Shown: positions 32,520-41,500 of the stretch, piece by piece
Position numbering within the stretch: the first letter of the stretch is position 1
Layout: the number at the start of each line of letters is the position of its first letter
Assembly (NCBI GenBank): GCA_002633275.1
Contig: NWBO01000151.1
Span: 124,001 to 188,000, forward strand
DNA: 64,000 nucleotides
Direction: 5' to 3'
Origin: Bacteroidales bacterium Phil12
GTDB lineage: Bacteria > Bacteroidota > Bacteroidia > Bacteroidales > P3
Position numbers and translations under genes: made by a program
Notes under the pieces: model-generated
What the model was told of the DNA's origin: nothing
Seen by the model: the letters and a program-made list of their open reading frames with translations, nothing else
The model's database searches: none

Positions 32520-35066
32520 ATGTTACTTTCTGATTTGAAAACGGGCGACAAAGGTGTTGTTGTAAAAGTTTCGGGACACGGTGCTTTTAGGAAAAGAATC
32601 TTGGAAATGGGTTTTGTTCGTGGCAACGAAGTCGATGTAATTCTCAACGCTCCGCTTAAAGACCCCATAAAATATAAAATACTTAATTTTGAAGTCTCAT
32701 TACGAAGAAAAGATGCCGAAAAGATAGAGGTCGTATCGATTGATGAAGCCAACGAATGGAATGAGAAAGATAGTGATGTAGCAACTGAGGAGAGAAACGA
32801 TTTGAACGGTATAATTTCCGACGATTGCGGGGAGAGAATGAAGCGTTTGGCTCAAAAAAAATCACATATTATCAATGTTGCGTTGGTCGGCAATCCAAAT
32901 TGCGGCAAAACATCCATATTTAACATAGCGGCACATACTCACGAACACGTCGGTAATTACAGCGGCGTTACGGTTGATGAGAAAAAAGGCACGTTTGAAT
33001 ACAAAAACTACACATTTAACCTTACCGATTTACCGGGAACATATTCTCTTAGTGCATACTCTCCCGAAGAACTATTTGTCCGTCGTCATATTATGCAAAG
33101 CAAACCGGACGTTATTCTCAACGTTGTCGATGCGTCCAATATCGAGAGAAATCTTTACTTGACTACACAAGTAATCGATATGGACGTAAGAATGGTTATG
33201 GCGTTGAATATGTACGATGAGTTGGAGGCAAGTGGCGATAAATTGGACTACAACCAACTTGCCAAACTATTAGGTGTGCCAATCGTTCCCACTACCGCAA
33301 GAAACGGACAGGGTATAAACGAATTGTTTGATAAGATTATCGATGTCTATGAGGATAGAGACAATGATGCCCACCATATTCACATAAATCACGGCGAGGC
33401 AATAGAAAAGCGAATAAGCCAACTGAGAAACGCTTTATACGAACACGGATTTTCAGATGAGATGTCCACGCGTTTTTTAGCGATAAAACTTTTGGAAAAC
33501 GACTCTTCAATGGAGAATTTTCTGAAAAAAAACGACCCTGATAATGATGTAATAAAATTAAGAGACCAATTAAGTGCGGATTTTGGCAAAGAAATCAAAA
33601 CAGATTTGGAGACAGCAATAACAGATGCCAAATACGGATTTATCAGAGGTGCATTGAAAGAGGTATATACCAAGAACACTAAGAAAAACCAAAACAAGAT
33701 AACCGAACAAATAGACAATATCGTTACCAATAAGTATTTGGGATTTCCGATGTTTATTTTGTTTATGTTCATAACATTCTTTGCTACCTTTTTCATCGGA
33801 CAATATCCTATGGATTGGATAGATAATCTATTTACATGGCTTGGAGAAGAAGCCCGAGACCTAATGCCAAACGGACCATTAAAGGATTTGATTTCCGATG
33901 GTATCATCTCAGGTGTCGGAAGTGTGATTGTATTTCTACCTAATATACTTATCCTTTATTTGTTTATATCTTTTATGGAAGATTCGGGATATATGTCTCG
34001 TGCAGCATTTATAATGGATAAACTTATGCATAAAATGGGATTGCACGGCAAGAGTTTTATTCCGATGATTATGGGATTTGGTTGCAATATACCTGCCATT
34101 ATGGCAACACGTACTATCGAGGATAGAAAATCAAGACTTATCACCATTTTGATTATTCCTCTTATGTCTTGTTCTGCAAGAATACCGGTTTATTTGATAC
34201 TTATCGGGGCGTTTTTCCCTTCCAACGCTGCGTTGATATTATTGCTTTTATATTTACTTGGTATGGCTTTGGCTGTCATTATGGCAAAACTTTTCAGCAA
34301 GTTTGTTGTCAAAGGCGAGAGTACTCCTTTCGTTATGGAGTTACCACCTTACAGAATGCCGACGACTAAATCCGTTATCCGCCACACTTGGTCGAAAGGC
34401 AAAGAGTATTTGAAGAAAATGGGAACAATTATTCTATTCGCTTCAATATTGGTTTGGGCTTTGGGATACTATCCGAATCATAACGCATACAACAATCCGA
34501 AAGAACAAATGGAAAATTCCTATCTTGGCTCTATCGGAAAAACCATCGAACCGGTGATGAAACCTTGCGGATTTGATTGGAAACAAAGCGTATCACTGTT
34601 AAGCGGTGCTTTTGCGAAGGAAATAGTGGCTTCAACAATGGGTGTGCTATACTCTTCCGAAGATTCCACTCACATAAACAATCAAATCAATATCGCTAAT
34701 AGCAAAGCCGATTTAACCGATAATCAATCCGCAATTCTGAATAGTGAAACTATTTCAACGAATAATGAAACTAATTTATCAATCTCTCACACTAATAACG
34801 CGAAAACACCTGTTACCGAAACAATGGAAGAAGAGTCCGACGACACATTACGTATTTCCAAACTTATACGTAACAACATATCGTCTTTGTCTGCCTTTTC
34901 TATGCTTGTTTTCGTATTGCTTTATATGCCTTGCTTATCGGCAGTCATAGCAATAAAAGAAGAAACAGGCAAATGGCAATGGTCTTTATTCGTTGTTTGC
35001 TACACGATAGCGTTGGCTTGGATTTGTTCAACGATAATATTCCAAATCGGCTCACTGTTAATATAA
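32520..35066 (+). CDS. feoB: FeoA-FeoB fusion, ferrous iron transporter
   Basis: An 848-residue inner-membrane Fe(II) transporter. Residues 1-75 are a FeoA (SH3-like) domain (LLSDLKTGDKGVVVKV, RILEMGFVRGNEVDV). The G domain begins near residue 118: G1 GNPNCGKTS, G3 DLPGTYSL. Membrane segments run from ~405 to the end, with gating motifs GFGCNIPAIMATRT and GAFAKEIVASTMGVL. Residues ~714-765, between two membrane segments, are a low-complexity Asn/Ser/Thr-rich insertion encoded by a copy of the intergenic 21-bp repeat. A small Cys-rich membrane gene follows after 32 nt. The divergent hemerythrin-LuxR gene is a candidate regulator. Confidence 0.96.
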   Translation: MLLSDLKTGDKGVVVKVSGHGAFRKRILEMGFVRGNEVDVILNAPLKDPIKYKILNFEVSLRRKDAEKIEVVSIDEANEWNEKDSDVATEERNDLNGIISDDCGERMKRLAQKKSHIINVALVGNPNCGKTSIFNIAAHTHEHVGNYSGVTVDEKKGTFEYKNYTFNLTDLPGTYSLSAYSPEELFVRRHIMQSKPDVILNVVDASNIERNLYLTTQVIDMDVRMVMALNMYDELEASGDKLDYNQLAKLLGVPIVPTTARNGQGINELFDKIIDVYEDRDNDAHHIHINHGEAIEKRISQLRNALYEHGFSDEMSTRFLAIKLLENDSSMENFLKKNDPDNDVIKLRDQLSADFGKEIKTDLETAITDAKYGFIRGALKEVYTKNTKKNQNKITEQIDNIVTNKYLGFPMFILFMFITFFATFFIGQYPMDWIDNLFTWLGEEARDLMPNGPLKDLISDGIISGVGSVIVFLPNILILYLFISFMEDSGYMSRAAFIMDKLMHKMGLHGKSFIPMIMGFGCNIPAIMATRTIEDRKSRLITILIIPLMSCSARIPVYLILIGAFFPSNAALILLLLYLLGMALAVIMAKLFSKFVVKGESTPFVMELPPYRMPTTKSVIRHTWSKGKEYLKKMGTIILFASILVWALGYYPNHNAYNNPKEQMENSYLGSIGKTIEPVMKPCGFDWKQSVSLLSGAFAKEIVASTMGVLYSSEDSTHINNQINIANSKADLTDNQSAILNSETISTNNETNLSISHTNNAKTPVTETMEEESDDTLRISKLIRNNISSLSAFSMLVFVLLYMPCLSAVIAIKEETGKWQWSLFVVCYTIALAWICSTIIFQIGSLLI
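34664..34808 (+). repeat. 21-bp repeat copy inside feoB, in frame
   Basis: Within the feoB reading frame, GAAACTATTTC, GAAACTAATTT and CACACTAATAA follow at 21-nt steps and are read as 7-residue steps (NSETIST, NNETNLS, ISHTNNA). Bases 34771-34808 match the intergenic array at 48264-48301 at 35 of 38 positions. The frame stays open because 21 is a multiple of 3. The left boundary is approximate. Confidence 0.85.
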
Positions 35067-35098
35067 AAAACACATAAACTTATAAAATAAACTCCTCT

Positions 35099-35287
35099 AT
35101 GACCTTTCAAAACATTATAGTTATATCACTGATTGCTCTAAGCACTTTTCTTACAATCAAGCATATTAGAAAAACGCTTGGCGGCAAAGGAAATTCCTGC
35201 TGCAACGATTGTGATAATTGCCATTATGGTCATTCTTGCGATAAAAACAAATCAAAAAACGACAAATACGCAAAAGAAAGTAATTAA
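35099..35287 (+). CDS. FeoB-associated Cys-rich membrane protein
   Basis: A 62-residue protein with one membrane helix (NIIVISLIALSTFLTIKHI) followed by a Cys-rich cytoplasmic tail, SCCNDCDNCHYGHSCDKN, then Lys/Asn/Ser residues. Small proteins of this type follow feoB in many Bacteroidota and Firmicutes and are thought to assist FeoB. It lies 32 nt after feoB, before the operon terminator. The role is inferred from context and the Cys pattern. Confidence 0.88.
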   Translation: MTFQNIIVISLIALSTFLTIKHIRKTLGGKGNSCCNDCDNCHYGHSCDKNKSKNDKYAKESN

Positions 35288-35327
35288 ATCATTAGTTCTA
35301 TTTTATTATAATTGTTTCATATTACCG

Positions 35328-35366
35328 AAAAGTAGGATTATTGCGAAATAAGCACCTACTTTTTTC
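35328..35366 (+). terminator. Terminator of the feo operon
   Basis: AAAAGTAGG (35328-35336) pairs with CCTACTTTT (35355-35363), followed by Ts. The loop is 18 nt. Confidence 0.8.
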
Positions 35367-35397
35367 ATTTGTACAAACGGAATATAAAAATTTATTG

Positions 35398-35405
35398 TAA
35401 CTTTG
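35398..35405 (+). promoter_or_regulatory. -7 box TAACTTTG for murB
   Basis: TAACTTTG followed by CCGGC lies 43 nt upstream of the chosen murB start. It overlaps an upstream in-frame TTG (35403), which is therefore not the start. Confidence 0.65.
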
Positions 35406-35447
35406 CCGGCAAATACTAACATCTCAACGAATTATACACAAGAGAAA

Positions 35448-36533
35448 ATGCAAAACTCTGAAAAAAGAACTCGCATATCTGTTTCCAAAACGCCAAATAC
35501 CAATTTTTGGCAAAAGGATATTAATCTTAAAGACAAGAGTACAATGCACTTGAAAGCAACGGCCAAAGATTTTTTCTCAATCAAAGACGACAGGGATTTG
35601 ATTGCCTTTTACGACATTTATAACAATGATGCCAATGGATTGAAAGGTAGAAAAATTTTTGCTTTGGGTGAAGGTAGCAATACGGTATTTGTCAATTCTG
35701 TGATAGATGCAGTGATTTTGAAAATGGATTTGTGTGGTTACAATATCATTCGCTCCAATGAAGAGAATGTTTGGGTTTGCTGCAAAAGCGGTGTGTTGTT
35801 TAGAGATTTTGTTACCGAAATGTGTGAAAACAATTACTCAGGTTTGGAAAATCTTTCGGGAATTTACGGCACTGTCGGGGCTGCTCCCGTTCAGAATATA
35901 GGTGCTTATGGTATGGAAGTCAAAGATACTATCGAAAGCGTGAGATACTTTGATATGAATGACGGTAAATTTCATACGATAAGCAACAAAGACTGCAATT
36001 TCGGTTATAGAAATTCTATTTTCAAATATCAAGACGGAAGCAAAATCATTAGCGATGTAACGTTTAAGTTAAATAAACATTTTTCTCTCAATACTTCTTA
36101 TTCTACCGTTGCTAAATTGTTCGAGGGTATGGATAAAACCAATATCACTCCTACTATTGTCTGCCGTAAAATCAAATCTCTAAGAGACAGCAAGCTCCCC
36201 GACCCGAGTGTTTTGGGCAATTGCGGTTCGTTTTTCAAAAATCCGGTAATTTCGGTTGAGCATTACAACAAGTTACACGCAATATATTCCGATATTGTGG
36301 CGTTTGACGACAAGGAGGGTAAGAAAATCGGGGCAGGTTGGTTAATAGAAAAATGTGGTTTCAAAGGAAAAAAAATCGGTGGCATCGGTATGTATGACAA
36401 ACAGTCTTTGGTTTTGGTCAATCACGGAGCAAAATCTTCAAAGGAGTTGATTGATTACGCCCAAGAGGTCATAAAAACCGTTAAACTGCGTTTTGATATT
36501 ACTCTTGTGGCTGAACCGCATTTTTTGAGTTAG
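35448..36533 (+). CDS. murB: UDP-N-acetylenolpyruvoylglucosamine reductase MurB
   Basis: A 361-residue FAD enzyme that reduces UDP-GlcNAc-enolpyruvate to UDP-MurNAc in peptidoglycan synthesis. FAD-binding motifs are LGEGSNTVFVN, SGIYGTVGAAPVQNIGAYG and FGYRNSIFK. The catalytic Ser is in NCGSFFKNP and the Glu is near the end in VAEPHFL. It is the type I (E. coli-like) form. The start at 35448 (MQNSEKRTR) is 43 nt after the -7 box; a downstream Met (MHLKATAK) is also possible. Confidence 0.94.
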   Translation: MQNSEKRTRISVSKTPNTNFWQKDINLKDKSTMHLKATAKDFFSIKDDRDLIAFYDIYNNDANGLKGRKIFALGEGSNTVFVNSVIDAVILKMDLCGYNIIRSNEENVWVCCKSGVLFRDFVTEMCENNYSGLENLSGIYGTVGAAPVQNIGAYGMEVKDTIESVRYFDMNDGKFHTISNKDCNFGYRNSIFKYQDGSKIISDVTFKLNKHFSLNTSYSTVAKLFEGMDKTNITPTIVCRKIKSLRDSKLPDPSVLGNCGSFFKNPVISVEHYNKLHAIYSDIVAFDDKEGKKIGAGWLIEKCGFKGKKIGGIGMYDKQSLVLVNHGAKSSKELIDYAQEVIKTVKLRFDITLVAEPHFLS

Positions 36534-36581
36534 TTGGATTTTAATGGTATAAGGTATAAATTTTTTAGTATGTGATTTTAG

Positions 36582-36655
36582 AAAATTAGTGTTTAACATT
36601 AGAAAATTAATATTAAACATTAGCGAATTAGTGTTAAACATTATTTCAAGGATAA
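36582..36655. repeat. 21-bp phased array (GTTTAAC type)
   Basis: GTTTAACATTAGAAA, ATTAAACATTAGCGA and GTTAAACATTATTTC at exact 21-nt spacing between murB and the gene at 36690. The flank TATGTGAT and GAAAATTAGTG is shared with the arrays at 25083 and 62344. Confidence 0.87.
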
Positions 36656-36689
36656 TAGTACATAATAAAACGGTATAAATAACAGGATT

Positions 36690-37307
36690 ATGGATTTGAA
36701 AGATAAGGCAATTGTTTTTTGGCAAAAGTTTTCTACATTGAAAGATAAATTAATGGATATTGACTCTTTGAATGACGATGAGGCTGACGAAATTCTTCAA
36801 AAGTTAGATGCGTATTTGAAAGAGTATAGTAAGGGAGTTGATTTCGTATTATCGGATTTGAATGAGCAGGGGCGCGATATTAATTTCACAGCCTTGGGCG
36901 ACGAGAACTTCTTTGAAGATGTTATTGCATTGGTTGAGAATTGTCCGATAATGGATTTTTGGAGTTGCAGTGCCTTTTCAAAAGCACAGGGTAAGCATTG
37001 CTCGATAGAATATGAGAATATACGTTTGCAGAGTAAGGATTTATTTTTCTTACCAATGGAGAGTGAAGAAATAAACGACAAGATTGGTTTGAAAATTGCA
37101 GGCAAAGGCTTAATAAAAAATGACAACACGCTTACGGCTGCATATTTGCTTTGCGAGAAAATGATTGGCGAATACAACGCAACGACACTTATCGATTATT
37201 TCGATATAGAAAAACTGCCGATAGCATACGAAAAGGAAGGTTTTCTACCTTTGGATTATCTGCCTGACTTCACAGAGTGGAAAATTGAAAAGATTGAAAA
37301 GCAGTAA
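36690..37307 (+). CDS. Hypothetical protein, 205 aa
   Basis: A 205-residue acidic soluble protein without signal or membrane segments. The N-terminus is helical and charged (IDSLNDDEADEILQKLDAYLKEYSKG). The centre has a Cys/Trp-containing stretch, PIMDFWSCSAFSKAQGKHCSIEY. I do not recognise a family. Codon use is ordinary, and it follows a repeat array after murB. It may be translated independently, as no clear promoter is seen. Confidence 0.75.
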   Translation: MDLKDKAIVFWQKFSTLKDKLMDIDSLNDDEADEILQKLDAYLKEYSKGVDFVLSDLNEQGRDINFTALGDENFFEDVIALVENCPIMDFWSCSAFSKAQGKHCSIEYENIRLQSKDLFFLPMESEEINDKIGLKIAGKGLIKNDNTLTAAYLLCEKMIGEYNATTLIDYFDIEKLPIAYEKEGFLPLDYLPDFTEWKIEKIEKQ

Positions 37308-37412
37308 TCATTCAATATTGCGTTCAAATCTTCGTTTAAGAATTTTTCTTCTCGAAGCGGTAGAGTTTTTCATTTATTAAATATGTTATTATCTCAATTG
37401 TAAAAAATACAT

Positions 37413-37420
37413 TATCTTTG
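37413..37420 (+). promoter_or_regulatory. -7 box TATCTTTG for the gldFG operon
   Basis: TATCTTTG followed by CACG lies 29 nt upstream of gldF. Confidence 0.7.
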
Positions 37421-37448
37421 CACGTTGAAATAAAAAAACAAACAAAAG

Positions 37449-38186
37449 ATGTTTACTATATTAAAAAAAGAATTAAATAGTTTCTTAACCTCACTTATAG
37501 GATACATAACAATCTTTGTATTTTTGATTATTAACGGATTACTTCTTTGGGTGATAAAATCAGGTGTCAATGTATTTGATTCGGCAGTGGCAAGTCTGTA
37601 TGGACTGTTCTTTATTTCGCCATGGGTATTTCTGTTTCTAATATCGGCAATAACGATGAAGATGTTTGCCGAGGAAAAGAAAAACGGTACGATAGAAATA
37701 CTTTTAACAAGACCCGTTAGCGATTTATCAATAATTATGGGCAAGTTTTTTGCTGCTTTGATTATAGTAATACTATCGGTTTTGCCGACATTTATATATA
37801 TGATTTGCATTTACCAACTCGGTTCACCGAAAGGTAATTTGGATATTGGAGGAATATTAGGCTCGTATATCGGCTTGGTATTTCTTGGCGGCATATTTGC
37901 TTCCATCGGAATTTTCTGTTCATCGCTTACAAACAATCAAATAGTTGCGTTTATCATTTCCATTGTCTTTTGTTTGGTTGCTTATATCGGTTTTGATTTC
38001 ATTGCACAGATACCGTTTTTACAACGATTCGATTTAACGATAAGTCAATTCGGAATTGCAAATCATTATGAATCCATATCAAGAGGAGTTATCGACACAC
38101 GAGATGTACTATACTTCTTATCCGCAACAGCATTGTTTATTTTACTTACCAAGATAAGTTTGCAGAGCCGTAATTGGAAAAAATAA
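37449..38186 (+). CDS. gldF: GldF-like ABC-2 permease
   Basis: A 245-residue ABC-2 type membrane permease with six hydrophobic helices (LTSLIGYITIFVFLIINGLLLWV, LIIVILSVLPTFIYMICIY and others) and the conserved MFAEEKKNGTIEILLTRPVS. In gliding Flavobacteria GldA, GldF and GldG form an ABC transporter. Here gldG follows after 28 nt and DUF4340 ends the operon; the gldA ATPase is not in the window. Many non-gliding Bacteroidota keep these genes, so gliding itself is not implied. Confidence 0.9.
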   Translation: MFTILKKELNSFLTSLIGYITIFVFLIINGLLLWVIKSGVNVFDSAVASLYGLFFISPWVFLFLISAITMKMFAEEKKNGTIEILLTRPVSDLSIIMGKFFAALIIVILSVLPTFIYMICIYQLGSPKGNLDIGGILGSYIGLVFLGGIFASIGIFCSSLTNNQIVAFIISIVFCLVAYIGFDFIAQIPFLQRFDLTISQFGIANHYESISRGVIDTRDVLYFLSATALFILLTKISLQSRNWKK

Positions 38187-38214
38187 TTATGAAACAAACA
38201 TTTCAAGACTTGTT

Positions 38215-40068
38215 ATGAAAAATATAAATATGAACGACAACCCACAGCAAAAACATAATTCAAAAAAATCTTTACGTTCGCTAATAAGCGGGATAATCAA
38301 TCCCGTAAGTGCAAAAGCCGATGTAAAACGCTCTCATATCATTCAATTTGTCGTAGCATTAGCCGTTTTGATTTTATTGAATGTGTTGGGAAGTTTTTTA
38401 TTCACAAAAATAGATTTAACACAAGAAAAACGTTACTCTTTATCCAAATCAACAAAACAGTTATTGGTCGGCGGTAAAAAAGGTCAGAAGAAAGTCGATG
38501 ATATGATAATGATTCGTTGTTATTTGGACGGAAAAGATTTGCCTGCTTCGTACAAAGAATTGCGAAACGCCACAAGAGATTTATTGAAAGAGATGCGTTC
38601 ATACAATTCAAACATAGAATTTGAATTTGTTGCCCCGACAGATATAAAAGAAGAGAAAGACAAAGCCGAGTTTTACCAAAAACTATTCACAAAAGGCTTT
38701 CAACCATTGCTTATTCGTAGTACGGACGGCGACAAAATAGAACAGCAATATATATTTCCTTACATAGAGATTTCCAATGGTAATCAGACGACAATAAAAT
38801 CATTGATTTCCACAAAAACCGGTGTATCGGAGGACGAAGTTATTAAATCCTCAATACAGAATCTTGAATACACTGTTTATTCTTCAATACGCAATTTAAT
38901 TCAAGGCATAAAACCTTCGATAGCGTTTCTTTATGGACAAGGCGAAGCAGATGCGTCGTATTTACTTGACTTTATCCAGACCTTAGATGAAAGTTACACT
39001 ATTGACTCAATTACAATAAACGGTCAGATTGATGCTTTGATGGAGCGTTCTTACGATACTATAAACAACAATGTAAAGAAGTTTCGCAAAAAATTTGAAT
39101 GTCTTATAGTGGCAAAACCAACGCAGCCGTTTTCTCCAAAAGACCTATATATCATTGACCAATACATAATGCATGGAGGTAAAGTTCTTTGGTTGATTGA
39201 CCCATTGACGGCAAGCATGGACTCGTTGCAATCAAAGGCTCGTACTATGGCCATAAGCAATTTTACCGGAGCGGAAGATATTCTACAATCCTACGGAATA
39301 AAACTTAACAACGATTTGGTTATGGACTTGCAATGTGTAAAGGTTCCGATAGTTACAGGTACATATCAAAGCGGCCAGCCACAGATGACATTCTACCCTT
39401 GGAACTTCTTTCCTTCTGTTTCTCCGACAAAACATATAATATCCAACAAAATAAACCCTGTAAAACTGACATTTGTTTCCACCATTGACACTGTTGCCGG
39501 CAATAACTCCACAACATCATACCCGATACTTACTTCTTCATCTAACACTCGTTTGTTAAACGCCCCTGTTGAAGTTTCACTTCAAATGTTAAAACAAAAA
39601 CAAGACCCTCGTCTGTTCAATCAAGGCGAAAAAACTCTTGCCCTTCTTACCGAAGGAGTGTTCGCATCACCTTTTCGCAATCGTTTGCCCGAAGAAATGC
39701 TTAACAATCCTATGATTGCCAATAAGACAATGTCTGACACAACGGCAATGATTGTTATTGCAGATGGAGACATTGCCCTTAATACTTTTAAGAACAATCA
39801 AGTAGTACCATTAGGCTACGATGTTTATACAGGACAAATGTTCGGTAATAAAGAATTTCTTATAAACTGTGTAAATTACCTTTGCGGCGACAAAGACCTT
39901 ATTCCTTTACGTTCAAGAGAAGTTATCGTAAGAAAATTGGATATGGCAAAGATTGACCGTATCAAAACACAATGGCAAGTTGTCAATATGGTCGTACCTG
40001 TCTTGATTATCTCTTTAATGGGTGCTATAATTATTTTTATTAGAAAACGTAAAAACATAAGAAAATAA
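38215..40068 (+). CDS. gldG: GldG-like ABC transporter auxiliary protein
   Basis: 617 residues. An N-terminal membrane helix (IIQFVVALAVLILLNVLGSFLF) precedes the GldG motif KIDLTQEKRYSLSKSTKQLL and a large periplasmic region with a GATase-like ABC_transp_aux fold (IAFLYGQGEAD, GGKVLWLIDPL). A C-terminal membrane helix (VVNMVVPVLIISLMGAIIIFI) follows. The layout matches GldG. It partners GldF upstream; the next gene starts directly at its stop. Confidence 0.91.
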   Translation: MKNINMNDNPQQKHNSKKSLRSLISGIINPVSAKADVKRSHIIQFVVALAVLILLNVLGSFLFTKIDLTQEKRYSLSKSTKQLLVGGKKGQKKVDDMIMIRCYLDGKDLPASYKELRNATRDLLKEMRSYNSNIEFEFVAPTDIKEEKDKAEFYQKLFTKGFQPLLIRSTDGDKIEQQYIFPYIEISNGNQTTIKSLISTKTGVSEDEVIKSSIQNLEYTVYSSIRNLIQGIKPSIAFLYGQGEADASYLLDFIQTLDESYTIDSITINGQIDALMERSYDTINNNVKKFRKKFECLIVAKPTQPFSPKDLYIIDQYIMHGGKVLWLIDPLTASMDSLQSKARTMAISNFTGAEDILQSYGIKLNNDLVMDLQCVKVPIVTGTYQSGQPQMTFYPWNFFPSVSPTKHIISNKINPVKLTFVSTIDTVAGNNSTTSYPILTSSSNTRLLNAPVEVSLQMLKQKQDPRLFNQGEKTLALLTEGVFASPFRNRLPEEMLNNPMIANKTMSDTTAMIVIADGDIALNTFKNNQVVPLGYDVYTGQMFGNKEFLINCVNYLCGDKDLIPLRSREVIVRKLDMAKIDRIKTQWQVVNMVVPVLIISLMGAIIIFIRKRKNIRK

Positions 40069-41181
40069 ATGAAAAAACTTAGATTAACTAAATTCAAAAG
40101 CCTAAACAGGAAACAAAAGAATTTAGCAGGTTTGATTTTGATTGCAGTCATTGCGATTATCGTTTGTTTGATTTATTTTTTAGCCAATAACACTACGACA
40201 ATCAAACAAAATCTTCAAATAGAAAACATCAACGATATTTCAAAGATAATAATCAAGGACAAAGACAATCGAACAATTATCTTGGAGAAAAAAGATAATG
40301 ATTCTTGGACTGTCAATAAAAAATTCGAGGCTAATAAAGTCCTTATAAGCACCGTACTTGAAACGTTTAAGGATATGCGTATTCGCGAGCCGATACCAAA
40401 AGCCGCACGAAACAATGTTGTCAAGGATTTGGCGACAATGGGCAAAACGGTAGAGGTTTATACTATGGGTTATGCAATACATATAGGCTCTATCAAGTTA
40501 TTTAAGAAAGAGAAATTGGAGAAGACTTATTATGTCGGCACTGAAACTCCCGATGAAATGGGTACATTTATCCTAAAAAAAGGTGATAACACGCCATACA
40601 TCGTGCATATTCCTAATTTCAGAGGTTATCTATCCTCTCGTTTTTCAACTATTGAAGATTTATGGAGAACGCATAATGTTTTCAAATATAAGCAATCCGA
40701 AATTGAGAGCATAAAAGTCGAATTGCCTAACGATACAAAGGAAAACTACACGTTGGTAAACAACGGCAACGGCTTTTCATTCATAACTTCTGACGGCAAA
40801 ACGCTGACTGCCTTTGATACAAACAAAGTGTTAGCATTCCTTTCCTCATTTGTGGAGATGAACTACGAAAGAGTTGCCAAGAATATTCCGCAAGTGGAGA
40901 AAGACACCATTTTCACAAAAGCCCCGTCGTTCATAATCACGTTAAACGACAAGAAAGGCAAAACCGAAACGCTGAAAACATTTGTTAAATTGTCCGACCC
41001 GACGTCTATTGCCAAAGACGACAAAGACTTTTATCAAATCTTTGATGTTAATCGCTGCTACGCCTTATCTTCACGCTATGCAACGGATACTTTGATAATG
41101 CAGTTTTTCAACTTGGACAATGTCCTAAAACCCGCATCGTATTTTTATATCGGGGCTGAGGGCATTCCTTTGCCAAGATAA
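40069..41181 (+). CDS. DUF4340 domain protein of the gldFG operon
   Basis: A 370-residue protein with one N-terminal membrane helix (LAGLILIAVIAIIVCLIYFLA) and a periplasmic DUF4340 region with repeated ISKIIIKDKDNRTIILEKKD-like beta elements. DUF4340 proteins are commonly encoded directly after GldG-like genes and are presumed to work with that transporter. The ATG abuts the gldG stop with no gap, so coupled translation is likely. A strong terminator follows 30 nt downstream. Confidence 0.85.
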   Translation: MKKLRLTKFKSLNRKQKNLAGLILIAVIAIIVCLIYFLANNTTTIKQNLQIENINDISKIIIKDKDNRTIILEKKDNDSWTVNKKFEANKVLISTVLETFKDMRIREPIPKAARNNVVKDLATMGKTVEVYTMGYAIHIGSIKLFKKEKLEKTYYVGTETPDEMGTFILKKGDNTPYIVHIPNFRGYLSSRFSTIEDLWRTHNVFKYKQSEIESIKVELPNDTKENYTLVNNGNGFSFITSDGKTLTAFDTNKVLAFLSSFVEMNYERVAKNIPQVEKDTIFTKAPSFIITLNDKKGKTETLKTFVKLSDPTSIAKDDKDFYQIFDVNRCYALSSRYATDTLIMQFFNLDNVLKPASYFYIGAEGIPLPR

Positions 41182-41210
41182 ATTGATAATAACTAACGCA
41201 GCAAACGAAC

Positions 41211-41250
41211 AAACAAGACCAATTAAAAAAATACTTGGTCTTGTTTTTTT
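41211..41250 (+). terminator. Terminator of the gldFG operon
   Basis: AAACAAGACCAA (41211-41222) pairs perfectly with TTGGTCTTGTTT (41235-41246), then a run of Ts. Confidence 0.9.
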
Positions 41251-41287
41251 ATGGACATTAAACAAAATTTTGTTTTTAACTCATATT

Positions 41288-41400
41288 AGCAAAATAATAT
41301 CCCTAATCACTGAATTAGTTACTGACACTGATAAAATAGTATCAGTAATTAGTAAATTAGTTACAGACATTAATAAAATGGTCTTAGTTAATCATTTTTA
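41288..41400. repeat. 21-bp phased array (GTTACTGAC type)
   Basis: Units start GTTACTGACACTG, GTATCAGTAATTA, GTTACAGACATTA and GTCTTAGTTAATC at exact 21-nt steps. Cores differ from the common GTTTAAC, yet ACTGATA and TATCAGT in neighbouring units are reverse complements. It lies directly after the gldFG terminator in the 319-bp gap to the next gene. Confidence 0.87.
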
Positions 41401-41465
41401 TGATTAAGAGAACAAGGATAACGATATAATAATTCTTAAACACTTGTCAATTTTTCAAAATATTA

Positions 41466-41473
41466 TATCTTTG
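41466..41473 (+). promoter_or_regulatory. -7 box TATCTTTG for the 41501 gene
   Basis: TATCTTTG followed by CACTTG lies 28 nt upstream of the ATG at 41501. It excludes the in-frame start at 41444. Confidence 0.7.
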
Positions 41474-41500
41474 CACTTGAAATATAACAATGATATCAGT

